Source: CAYLLS01 sp964385015
GTDB taxonomy: Bacteria; Myxococcota; UBA727; JABDBI01
DNA: 64,000 nucleotides
Assembly: GCA_964385015.1 (NCBI GenBank)
Contig: CAYLLS010000001.1
Location: forward strand, 1 to 64,000
Direction: 5' to 3'
Within the stretch, counting starts at the first letter, position 1; the number at the start of each line of letters is the position of its first letter. A program made the position numbers and the translations under genes. Shown piece by piece: positions 1 through 12,581 of the stretch. The notes under the pieces were generated by a model. The model saw only the letters and a program-made list of their open reading frames with translations. It ran no database searches and was not told the DNA's origin.

Positions 1-179
<179 letters not shown>

Positions 180-345
180 AAGAGGAAAACATCAAATATA
201 TATTTGATTGTTTTAAGATCAATTTTTATTTAAAAATGTTTGGTTTTATATATTTAGTTTTTTTGAGAATAACTTTGTTGTTTTTTTTTAATAAAAAATA
301 ATTGTTATTTGATATTATTATAAATGTATTTTGTGTCGATGGGTT

Positions 346-422
<77 letters not shown>

Positions 423-430
423 TTTTTTTT

Positions 431-503
431 GGGGTCGTAGCTCAGTTGGGAGAGCATCTGATTTGCACTCAGAAGGTCATCGGTTCAATCCCGTTCGACT
501 CCA
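431..503 (+). tRNA. tRNA-Ala (UGC)
   Basis: The acceptor stem GGGGTCG pairs with CGACTCC with one G-U pair. The anticodon loop TTTGCAC reads UGC. The discriminator A at 503 is followed by TCA rather than CCA, so the CCA end must be added after transcription, unlike in the tRNA-Ile eight bases upstream. The Ile-Ala pair in the rRNA spacer is the classic bacterial arrangement. Confidence 0.97.
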
Positions 504-660
504 TCATTTATAATTTTATGGTTCTTTGATAGTTTATAATAAAAAAAAATTAATTGTTTTTAATTAAAATAATATAATTTTTTATAAATATTAATAATGC
601 AGCATTTTCAAATGATATATGTTAATTATTTTTTTAATAAAATAATTATAATTTATAAGA

Positions 661-3667
<3,007 letters not shown>

Positions 3668-3749
3668 TTATAAATTTTATATGCTATATTAATATTATAT
3701 GATTTTTATTGTTTTATTTTTAAATAAGTTTAATGATTTTTTATTCTTT

Positions 3750-3861
3750 TCGGTGGTTTTAGCGCTGGGGATACACTCGATACATTCCGAACTCGAAAGT
3801 TAAGTCCAGCTGCGCTGATGGTACTGCAATATTTTTTGTGGGAGAGTAGGACGCTGCCGAT
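3750..3861 (+). rRNA. rrf: 5S rRNA
   Basis: The terminal stem is formed by TCGGTGG at the 5' end and CTGCCGA at the 3' end. The conserved CCGAACTCGAAAGTTAAG segment of loop B/helix III lies at about 3787-3804. The length of about 112 nt is normal. It follows 23S after roughly 80 bases and is followed directly by a terminator hairpin, which closes the rRNA operon. Confidence 0.95.
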
Positions 3862-3866
3862 TTTTT

Positions 3867-3915
3867 AGCCTTTTAATATTATTATTTTTTAGTAATATTA
3901 AAAGGCTTTTTTTTT
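3867..3915 (+). terminator. Rho-independent terminator of the rRNA operon
   Basis: A perfect 15-bp stem has its left arm at 3867-3881 (AGCCTTTTAATATTA) and right arm at 3893-3907, with an 11-base loop. A run of nine T follows (3907-3915). It begins six bases after 5S and is the clearest intrinsic terminator in the window. Confidence 0.93.
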
Positions 3916-4022
3916 ATGTGTATAAAGCTGAATTAAATGACATTTATTATAATTAGATATATTTTATAAATCTGTTTTTTAAAATTTTATGATTATTTTT
4001 AATTTAGGTATTAACTTTGATT

Positions 4023-5369
4023 ATGTATAAAAAATATTTTTTAATTATAAGTTTTATTATATGTAGTTTTATTCATTTTAATAAATTACATAGTAATATA
4101 ATAAATAAAGATTATATAAAATATAATAAATTAACATTAAATATGTTTAGAATACATGGATGTTTTTGGATGAAAGTTTCTCCTATATTACATATAAAAC
4201 ATGTTTATATTCATCATGATGTACATATGGATATTAATGCTACAATGTATATTTCTGATAATATTTATTTAAAAAGCAATTTCTATATGAAGAAAAATAT
4301 ATGTATTAATAATAATATTTATAATTTTGATAAAATATTTAAACATGTTGTTATTAATAATATGTTTGGTGAAATTAAATTTAATGTTTTAAAATTTAAA
4401 TTTGGTCAATTTAATATTAGATCAGTAAATAAATTTAGTAATTCTATTGAAAATACGAATGGTTTATCTTTGTCTTATAATATATTTAATTATAAAATTA
4501 TATTTGGCTTTTTTTTTATACCTTTGCATCAACATAATAATTTTTTATATATTCATAATAGATATGTAAATTATTTGAATAAACATATTTTATCATTGCA
4601 ATGTATAAGAAAAAAAAAAATATTAAATAATATGAAAATTATTAATTTTATTTTTGATAATTATTGTTTATTAGATTATGGGTTGCATGTAATATATAAA
4701 AATCAGTTATATAATCATATTATTTATACAAATAGATATAATCAATATTTAAATATAATGTTGCCAAAATATAAACATACAAAAATATTGATGTTATTAC
4801 TAAATATATATAATCATAATATAAAAATTAAATTTGATTTTATGCATAAATTAAATAGTTTTTATAATATGGATTATAAAATTTATGATAAAAATATACA
4901 TGATTTGAATTATATTATATCTGATATGTATAATAGTATTATAATGAATGTTTATCATATAGTTAATAATCATTTTAAATATAGTTTATATATGAAAATG
5001 TATGTAAAGCAAAAATATATAAATAATAACTATAATGTATATAAATATAATAATAGCAGGTATTTTTTTAAAAACTTAAAAAAACATAAATATTGTTTAT
5101 ATATAAAACCAAAATTTTTTTTTAAACCAATGAATAATATTATATTAACAAATGGAGCTGATTTAATGTTTGTCTTATTTAGTAATAAAAATATTATTAA
5201 TATAAAAAAATATTTAACGTTAAATTGTTCTATTATTATGAAAACAAATGAACATTTTTATATTAAAGGAGTATTTAAATATGTCTTATATGATTATTTA
5301 AAAGATAAATATAATATTATAAATTATAATGCTTTAACTTTTAATATAATTTTTGGCATGTTTTTTTAA
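4023..5369 (+). CDS. Putative outer-membrane beta-barrel protein, unrecognised family
   Basis: This is a 448-residue protein I cannot assign to a named family. The N-terminus has lysines and a hydrophobic core (YFLIISFIICSFIHF), which reads as an export signal. The body alternates aromatic and polar residues. A patch near residues 125-160 (KFKFGQFNIR.., then GLSLSYN) resembles the strand pattern of phosphate-selective or general porins. The chain ends in ..IIFGMFF, and a C-terminal Phe is typical of barrels inserted by BamA. I chose the ATG at 4023 over the in-frame TTG at 4017. The 3' end overlaps the convergent tlyA-like gene by 29 bases. It is extremely rich in Asn, Lys, Ile and Tyr. The function as a pore is inference only. 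Confidence 0.6.
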   Translation: MYKKYFLIISFIICSFIHFNKLHSNIINKDYIKYNKLTLNMFRIHGCFWMKVSPILHIKHVYIHHDVHMDINATMYISDNIYLKSNFYMKKNICINNNIYNFDKIFKHVVINNMFGEIKFNVLKFKFGQFNIRSVNKFSNSIENTNGLSLSYNIFNYKIIFGFFFIPLHQHNNFLYIHNRYVNYLNKHILSLQCIRKKKILNNMKIINFIFDNYCLLDYGLHVIYKNQLYNHIIYTNRYNQYLNIMLPKYKHTKILMLLLNIYNHNIKIKFDFMHKLNSFYNMDYKIYDKNIHDLNYIISDMYNSIIMNVYHIVNNHFKYSLYMKMYVKQKYINNNYNVYKYNNSRYFFKNLKKHKYCLYIKPKFFFKPMNNIILTNGADLMFVLFSNKNIINIKKYLTLNCSIIMKTNEHFYIKGVFKYVLYDYLKDKYNIINYNALTFNIIFGMFF

Positions 5370-5955
5370 AAACGCTTATATATTCAATATTTTTTTTATT
5401 TTTTATATTTTTATATTTATAAAAACATATGTATTGTAATTTTAAGTGTTTAGCATATTGTATAATATCATGTAATATATGTTTTCTAATGTTTTTGTTT
5501 TTAATGATGCCATCATGATTAATATAATGAGAAATAATTTCAAATTGTGGTTTAATTAATATAAAAATATGTGCTTGATTTTGAGATAATGTAATAATTT
5601 TAGGTATTATTTTTAATAAAGAAATAAAACTTAAGTCAACTGTAATAATTGATGGCTTAATGTTTAATATTTTATTTGTAATATGTAAAATATGAGTTCT
5701 CTCTAAATTAATAATTTTTTTATTTATTCTTAATTTCCAATATAATTGTCCATAACCTATGTCAACAGTATATATTTTTTTTGCACCATGTTTAATTAAT
5801 GTATAAGCAAATCCTCCTGTTGATGTTCCAATGTCTAGACATATTTTGTTTTTAATAGCAATGTTTAATTTGTTTATTGCTATCTCTAATTTTTTTGATC
5901 CTTGAAAGATTATTTTATATTTAGTCATAAGTTGGTCATGATTAGAAAATATCAT
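5341..5955 (-). CDS. TlyA-family rRNA 2'-O-methyltransferase lacking the S4 domain
   Basis: The 204-residue product matches the catalytic half of TlyA (SAM-dependent rRNA cytidine 2'-O-methyltransferase and hemolysin-like family). The SAM-binding motif CLDIGTSTGGF is at about residues 38-49. Family landmarks follow: YTVDIGYGQLYWKLR, ERTHI, TVDLSFISL and ILIKPQFE. Usual family members are about 240-270 residues with an N-terminal S4 RNA-binding domain. Here the chain starts only about 15 residues before the GSKKLEIAI motif that links the two domains, so S4 is absent. The protein may be catalytically intact with altered RNA recognition. It overlaps the end of the upstream porin-like gene tail to tail. 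Confidence 0.85.
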   Translation of the reverse strand: MIFSNHDQLMTKYKIIFQGSKKLEIAINKLNIAIKNKICLDIGTSTGGFAYTLIKHGAKKIYTVDIGYGQLYWKLRINKKIINLERTHILHITNKILNIKPSIITVDLSFISLLKIIPKIITLSQNQAHIFILIKPQFEIISHYINHDGIIKNKNIRKHILHDIIQYAKHLKLQYICFYKYKNIKNKKNIEYISVFKKTCQKLY

Positions 5956-6147
5956 ATTTATATTATAATTTTTTATTTATATGTGTTATGTATATCATTA
6001 ATTATATATATATTGAATTTAAAATTATTCTTTAATAATATTAGTAGTTATATAAAAAAGAGTTTTAATTTTCTTATAAATATTAATTATCCTTGAATTT
6101 TTTAAAAAATATGACATTATTTATTATTATATTTTAATTTAAATTAA

Positions 6148-7626
<1,479 letters not shown>

Positions 7627-7647
7627 TGTTTTAATGGTTGTGTGAAT

Positions 7648-8070
7648 ATGTTTATTTTAGAAATTTTAATGCCTCAAAAAAAAATTTTAAATATTGAAGT
7701 AAAATCTGTTGTTTTACCTGGACTTGAAGGCACATTTCAAATATTAAGCAATCATGCTAATATTTTTTCTTTATTAAAACCTGGATTAATATCATTTGTA
7801 CCGTTTGATAGTAATGAGTTATTACATAAATGTCATATGTTTAGGGATGTACATGATTTTAAACTTGTTATTTCAGATGGTTTTGTTGAGGTTAATAGTA
7901 TTAAAACGAGTGTTTTATGTTCATATGCATATTTTTCTAGTGAATTAAGCATTGAGGATTATAAAGAAGAGATAAAAAGCATTAAATTAAATATTAATAG
8001 TTGTTTTAATAAACAGATATATCCATATAATTATTTATTAAAAAAAGCAGAAGCTTGTTTATATTTATAG
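7648..8070 (+). CDS. atpC: F1 ATP synthase subunit epsilon
   Basis: The 140-residue central-stalk subunit starts with the beta-sandwich pattern MFILEILMPQKK and carries the conserved GLEGTFQILSNHANIF, equivalent to the family's G..G..g.L..H.p. It ends in a short alpha-hairpin domain. A GTG two codons upstream (7642) is an alternative start. I prefer the ATG because the family starts directly with the first beta strand. It lies directly after atpD, forming a beta-epsilon pair with no other F1 genes nearby. Confidence 0.92.
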   Translation: MFILEILMPQKKILNIEVKSVVLPGLEGTFQILSNHANIFSLLKPGLISFVPFDSNELLHKCHMFRDVHDFKLVISDGFVEVNSIKTSVLCSYAYFSSELSIEDYKEEIKSIKLNINSCFNKQIYPYNYLLKKAEACLYL

Positions 8071-8086
8071 TTATGGTATATTTTTT

Positions 8087-8491
8087 ATGACATTAATTAC
8101 GATTAATATTAACAAACATGGAAAGAAAAAATTAAATAATATTATTTATCCTTCTGGTTTGAATAAATTAGATATTACTTTAAAAGCTTGTCAAAGAATT
8201 AGTTTTTTATATAAAAATGAAAATAAAAATGGTTATTTTTTTAAAATTTATATAAAACGCAATGGATGTTCTGGATATAAATTTTTATTTAAATTAGTTA
8301 AAATGATTGATAAAGGATGGCATATATTTTATAAGGATTGCATTAAATATTGTGTTCCATTTAATTTTTTTTCTTTATTTGGTAATTCTATTTTAGATGT
8401 CAATGAAAATCAATCTTTTATTATTTTAAGTCCTAATATTGTGAATGAATGTTCATGCGGAAAATCTTTTGACATTAAAAATAATAATTAA
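8087..8491 (+). CDS. A-type iron-sulfur carrier (IscA/ErpA/HesB family)
   Basis: The 134-residue protein has the three conserved cysteines of A-type Fe-S carriers: one in RNGCSGYKFLF, and a C-terminal pair in ECSCGKSF. Such proteins pass Fe-S clusters to apoproteins such as lipoyl synthase. It is slightly longer than usual (about 107-120), with a Lys- and Asn-rich N-terminus. It sits 16 bases after atpC and ends 9 bases from the convergent bolA-family gene, another Fe-S trafficking factor. I cannot separate IscA from ErpA by sequence alone. Confidence 0.85.
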   Translation: MTLITININKHGKKKLNNIIYPSGLNKLDITLKACQRISFLYKNENKNGYFFKIYIKRNGCSGYKFLFKLVKMIDKGWHIFYKDCIKYCVPFNFFSLFGNSILDVNENQSFIILSPNIVNECSCGKSFDIKNNN

Positions 8492-8500
8492 TTTATATGT

Positions 8501-8746
8501 TTAGATTGAAAAAGTTTTTATTTCTATTGCGTGAATTGATTCTTCTTGATTATTTAAATATGGATTTAAAATATTCATGATTAATTTATGCTGTTCTATA
8601 ATGTTGATAGATTTAAATGCTACAGCAGTTATTTTTATTTTGAAATGTCTATTATTTTTATCATGAGTAATTATCAGTTTTGTACATTTAATGTGTGTTT
8701 TGATAAGTTTTGTTATTTCTTGTGATGTCATGTAAGTGTCAATCAT
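8501..8746 (-). CDS. BolA/IbaG-family protein
   Basis: This 81-residue protein has the small BolA fold pattern. After a helical start (EITKLIKTHIKCTKLIITHD), a beta strand HFKIKITAVAF is followed by the helix IIEQHKLIMNIL. The ending SIHAIEIKTF closely resembles the EIHALSIKT signature of IbaG/BolA proteins. BolA proteins work with monothiol glutaredoxins in Fe-S delivery. The Met at residue 6 (position 8731) matches the usual start of the family and is a likely alternative. It converges on the A-type carrier gene. Confidence 0.85.
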   Translation of the reverse strand: MIDTYMTSQEITKLIKTHIKCTKLIITHDKNNRHFKIKITAVAFKSINIIEQHKLIMNILNPYLNNQEESIHAIEIKTFSI

Positions 8747-8934
8747 ATAAAAAAATATAATGTATTTATATTTATTTGTATTAGATTAATTATGTTATAA
8801 TTATATATAATAATATATGTCAATGTTTTTATAATAGTATTTTTTTTAATAATAATATTGTTTATATACATTTATTATGATTAATGGTATTGATAAATTA
8901 AACTTATAAATAAATAAGTTTTGAGGGAGTGATG

Positions 8935-10365
8935 ATGAAAACCAACATGTGGCGTTTTTTATTGCCTATTGTAGTAAGTTTATTAATTTGGTATTTACCA
9001 AGTCCTGATAGTATTACTAATGAAGCTTGGAATTTATTAGCAATATTTATTGGCACTATTTTATTAGTTATGACAGGTGCAATGCCTATGGGCGCTGGAA
9101 CATTATTAGGATTAACTGTATCTGTTTTAACTAAAACATTATCTTTTGAACGTGCTTTTTTGGGTTATCAAAGTAAAATTACATGGTTAATTTTAATGGC
9201 TTTTTTTATTGCACAAGGTTTTAGTAAAACAGGATTAGGTAAAAGAATTGCTTATATTTTAATTTCTAAATTAGGTCAAAGTAGTCTAGGAATAGGATAT
9301 GGCATAGTTTTATCAGATTTTTTTTTAAGTCCTGTTGTCCCTAGTGCTGCAGCTCGTTCAGGAGGATTGATTTATCCTATTGTGCAATCTTTATCACATG
9401 CATTAGGAAGTAGGGCAGAAGATGGCACAGCTAATAAAGTAGGCAAATATTTAATTTTAGTTGCTTTTCAGAGTGCTCCTATTACTAGTGCTATGTTTTT
9501 AACAGCTATGGCTGCTAACCCATTGGCTGCTAAATTTGGCATTGAAGTTGGTGTTGAGGTTACATGGCCCCTATGGGCTTATGGAGCTATTGTCCCAGGA
9601 TTAATTAATTTATTTATGTTGCCATGGCTGATGTTAAAGTTATGTGCTCCAGAGTTAAAAGACACTTCATCTGCTATTATGATGTCTAAAAAAGAATTAA
9701 AGAAAATGGGACATATGAGTATAAATGAAATATATATGTCTGTTTGTTTTATAGGATTATTAACTTTATGGTGTTTAGGTTCTTATCTTAATGCTTCATT
9801 TTTGGGAAAATATATTCATATATCATCAACCTTAACAGCTTTAATAGGATTAATGTTTTTATTACTTACTAAGACTTTAAAATGGAAAGATTTGTTGAGT
9901 GTTAGTGTTGCATGGGAAACATTTATTTGGTTTGGAGCTATAATAGGATTAGCTAAGGGGATTAGTAGTGGAGGCATTCCTAAGTGGTTTGCAGATATAT
10001 CATCTAATGCTTTAAGTATTTATAGTTGGCCATTTGCTTTATTGATTTTATTTTTAATATATTTTTATGCTCATTATTTTTTTGCTAGTAGTTCTGCACA
10101 AATTGGAGCATTGTTTCTTCCATTTGTAGTATCTGCCATAGCTTTAGGTGCATCTCCATTACTTGTTGTAATGTTATTTGCTTTTGGATCTAATATTTTT
10201 GGTGGTATTACACATTATAGTTTAGGTCCAGCTCCTATTTTATATGGTGGTGGATTTGTATCTTTAAAAGAATGGTGGAAAATAGGTTTTATATTCAGTG
10301 TTATTAATATTGTAATATGGATAGGAGTTGGTAGTGTTTGGTGGAAGATAATAGGCTTTTATTAA
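8935..10365 (+). CDS. DASS-family dicarboxylate/2-oxoglutarate transporter
   Basis: The 476-residue inner-membrane carrier has many hydrophobic segments and resembles the 2-oxoglutarate/malate translocator branch of the divalent anion:Na+ symporter family. Landmarks are the early TGAMPMGAGTLLGL, the hairpin SDFFLSPVVPSAAARSGG, then YLILVAFQSAPITSAMFLTAMAANP, and near the C-terminus NIFGGITHYSLGPAPILYGGG. In an endosymbiont it would import host TCA intermediates as respiratory fuel, which is inference. The start was chosen at 8935 because GAGGGA sits 6 bases upstream; ATG 8932 and GTG 8929 are in frame. The first substrate-site motif reads S-A-A where many relatives have S-N-T. Confidence 0.88.
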   Translation: MKTNMWRFLLPIVVSLLIWYLPSPDSITNEAWNLLAIFIGTILLVMTGAMPMGAGTLLGLTVSVLTKTLSFERAFLGYQSKITWLILMAFFIAQGFSKTGLGKRIAYILISKLGQSSLGIGYGIVLSDFFLSPVVPSAAARSGGLIYPIVQSLSHALGSRAEDGTANKVGKYLILVAFQSAPITSAMFLTAMAANPLAAKFGIEVGVEVTWPLWAYGAIVPGLINLFMLPWLMLKLCAPELKDTSSAIMMSKKELKKMGHMSINEIYMSVCFIGLLTLWCLGSYLNASFLGKYIHISSTLTALIGLMFLLLTKTLKWKDLLSVSVAWETFIWFGAIIGLAKGISSGGIPKWFADISSNALSIYSWPFALLILFLIYFYAHYFFASSSAQIGALFLPFVVSAIALGASPLLVVMLFAFGSNIFGGITHYSLGPAPILYGGGFVSLKEWWKIGFIFSVINIVIWIGVGSVWWKIIGFY

Positions 10366-10452
10366 TTATATCAATTTATTATATATATTATAGTAATAAT
10401 TAATTTTTTATAACATAATGATGAAATTTATTAACATGGATGATGACAAAAT

Positions 10453-11331
10453 ATGATAGAAAATAGAAAGAGAATAAAAAGTATTACAGGTGTTATAGTT
10501 AATTCTGTACAAGAAACTAGAGATACATGGACTCATTATTTATATGTAGATGAATGTAGTAAAGATTATAAGGCTGGACAATTTTTAAATATAGATCCTA
10601 AGCAATTTAATGAATTAAAAGAAACAGTGAAATATTTAGAGTATGTAAAGGGTAAAAAAGAGCTTGTTAGAGCTTATTCTATGACTTCTGCTCCTAGTGA
10701 AGAATATGTTGCAATTACGGTAAAACCAGAATATTTTGATTTAAAAGAGACTTTATATCCACCATTATTATCACCTTTTTTGGCTTCGAAATATATGGAA
10801 GGCAGAAAAGTTATTTTTAGAGGATATACTGGAAGTTATTATTTGCCTAATGATCATGGGAATATTACAGATGAAGTATTGCATATTGTCGCTGGTTCAG
10901 GAATAGTGCCTAGTTTTTCAATTCTTAAAGACGAATTAATTAATGAAAAAAATATTAATGTATTTCATACTATGATTTATGTTAATAAAACTTATAGAGA
11001 TATAATTTTTAATGAAGAATTAAGAAAATTATCTATTAAATATAAACATCGTTTTAAATTGATTAATTTAATTACTAGAGAAGATAATCCACAACAATAT
11101 GGCAATAATTTTTATCATGGTAGGCCTAATTATAATTTAATTTTTGATAATATAAAAGATAAGTCTAAGGTATTTGTATTTGCTTGTGGTGCTGCTATTA
11201 CAAAATGGCAAAGGAAATTAGCTAAAAAAGATGGTATTGATCCTTCAATGAGATTTTTAGATTCAGTTAAGGATATTATTAAAAGTATGAATATTGATAA
11301 GAAGCGTTTTAAATATGAAGATTATGGTTAA
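10453..11331 (+). CDS. FAD/NAD(P)-dependent oxidoreductase, ferredoxin-reductase type
   Basis: The 292-residue protein has the ferredoxin-NADP reductase fold. An FAD-binding barrel carries RAYSMTSAP near residue 76, and an NAD(P) domain has the glycine motif HIVAGSGIVPSFSI near 154 and FVFACGAAITKWQ near 240. No 2Fe-2S ferredoxin domain is fused. The C-terminus (..FKYEDYG) resembles reductase components of oxygenases and related electron-transfer systems. It follows the DASS carrier by 87 bases. The partner protein is not evident, so the reaction remains unassigned. Its end overlaps the convergent cysteine desulfurase gene by 4 bases. Confidence 0.8.
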   Translation: MIENRKRIKSITGVIVNSVQETRDTWTHYLYVDECSKDYKAGQFLNIDPKQFNELKETVKYLEYVKGKKELVRAYSMTSAPSEEYVAITVKPEYFDLKETLYPPLLSPFLASKYMEGRKVIFRGYTGSYYLPNDHGNITDEVLHIVAGSGIVPSFSILKDELINEKNINVFHTMIYVNKTYRDIIFNEELRKLSIKYKHRFKLINLITREDNPQQYGNNFYHGRPNYNLIFDNIKDKSKVFVFACGAAITKWQRKLAKKDGIDPSMRFLDSVKDIIKSMNIDKKRFKYEDYG

Positions 11332-12446
11332 AATATTAACTTAATAGATTTTAGTTTTTTTATAGCAGTTAAAATATCATTTTTTGATATTTTATAATGT
11401 AAAGATATTCTTAATGTAGATTTGCTTTCTTTATTAGTAAAGCCCATTTTCATAAGTGCATAATTTGGTTCTGGAGACAATGAAGAACAAGCTGAACCAA
11501 ATCCAACACAAATGTTTTGTGCATCTATTGCTATTCTTAATGCATCACCATTGATGTTTTTAATAGTTATTGCACTTGTGTTTGGTAATCTATTTTCCAA
11601 TTTTCCTATTATACATGAATTAGGCCATGCTTGTATGAGTGCTTGTTCTATTTTATTACGTAAAGAGCGTATTTTATTATATTTTTGACGTATTTTATTA
11701 ATATTTTTAATCACTGCTGCAAAAGACTTTATTAAAGCTATTGGTTCTGTTCCTGGTCTTAATCCATGTTCTTGTGCTCCACCATGCCATGTAGGATTAA
11801 GGTTATGAGCTTGGTTTTTTAAAATCAAAGCTCCTATGCCAGGGAAGGCACCTATTTTATGTCCAGAAATTACAACGGCATCTATTCTATTAGGCAAATT
11901 ATCTGTTTTATCTAAGCTTTGTGATGCATCAGAAATTAGAATAGCATTATCTTTACACGATTGTATTATTTCTAACCAAGGTGTAATTATGCCTGTTTCA
12001 TTATGAGCTTGAGTAATGCAAATTATATCGGATTTATAAATCAATTTTTTGTTTATTAGTATATTATAATTTTTTAATTTTAATATGTTTAATTTGATGA
12101 TATTATTATTTGCTGCATTCATTATTGGTTTTAATAATGATTTATGTTCAAATGGACTAATAGTTATTTGTAATTTTTTTTTTGTTGTATAAGCTTTTTG
12201 TATTATTGCATCAGATAGAAATCTATTTGATTCACTTGCACCAGAAGTAAAAATTAAGTTGTTTGCTTTGCAATTGAGTATTTTAGATATATCTGTTCTT
12301 GCTGTATCTAGTTCATGTTTGCGTTGTCTACCAAGGTAGTGTGTGGAAGATGGATTGCCATATTTTTTCATGTATTTTATAAATATTTGTTGAGCTTCTA
12401 TTAGTGGTGGTGATGAAGAATTCACATCTAAATATATATATTTCAT
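11328..12446 (-). CDS. Cysteine desulfurase (NifS/IscS family)
   Basis: This 372-residue PLP enzyme releases sulfur from cysteine for Fe-S cluster assembly and tRNA thiolation. It has the N-terminal YLDVNSSSPP motif, GNPSSTHYLG, ITSPFEHKSL-type segment (PFEHK), the PLP-lysine motif SGHKIGAFPGIG and the persulfide cysteine in GFGSACSS. GGAQEHGLRPGTE is the family signature. It is nearer to the shorter NifS-like class than to gammaproteobacterial IscS (about 404). IscU and ferredoxin genes are not adjacent. The enzyme also fits with mnmG-mnmE, because 2-thiouridine and cmnm5 modifications occur on the same tRNA base. Confidence 0.95.
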   Translation of the reverse strand: MKYIYLDVNSSSPPLIEAQQIFIKYMKKYGNPSSTHYLGRQRKHELDTARTDISKILNCKANNLIFTSGASESNRFLSDAIIQKAYTTKKKLQITISPFEHKSLLKPIMNAANNNIIKLNILKLKNYNILINKKLIYKSDIICITQAHNETGIITPWLEIIQSCKDNAILISDASQSLDKTDNLPNRIDAVVISGHKIGAFPGIGALILKNQAHNLNPTWHGGAQEHGLRPGTEPIALIKSFAAVIKNINKIRQKYNKIRSLRNKIEQALIQAWPNSCIIGKLENRLPNTSAITIKNINGDALRIAIDAQNICVGFGSACSSLSPEPNYALMKMGFTNKESKSTLRISLHYKISKNDILTAIKKLKSIKLIF

Positions 12447-12581
12447 AATAATTTAATGTATAAATATTAATTTTATATTGATAAGTTAATATAAATATAT
12501 CATAATTATTTAAATATAATAAGTTTTAATATAAAAAATATATGATTAAAATACTTGTTAACTTTATATATATGTTAAGCT

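Noticed and set aside
5902..6096. Forward frame of 64 codons between tlyA-like gene and atpD
   Set aside because: It begins antisense inside the tlyA-like gene, has no ribosome-binding site, and its hydrophobic product is what T-rich DNA gives by chance.
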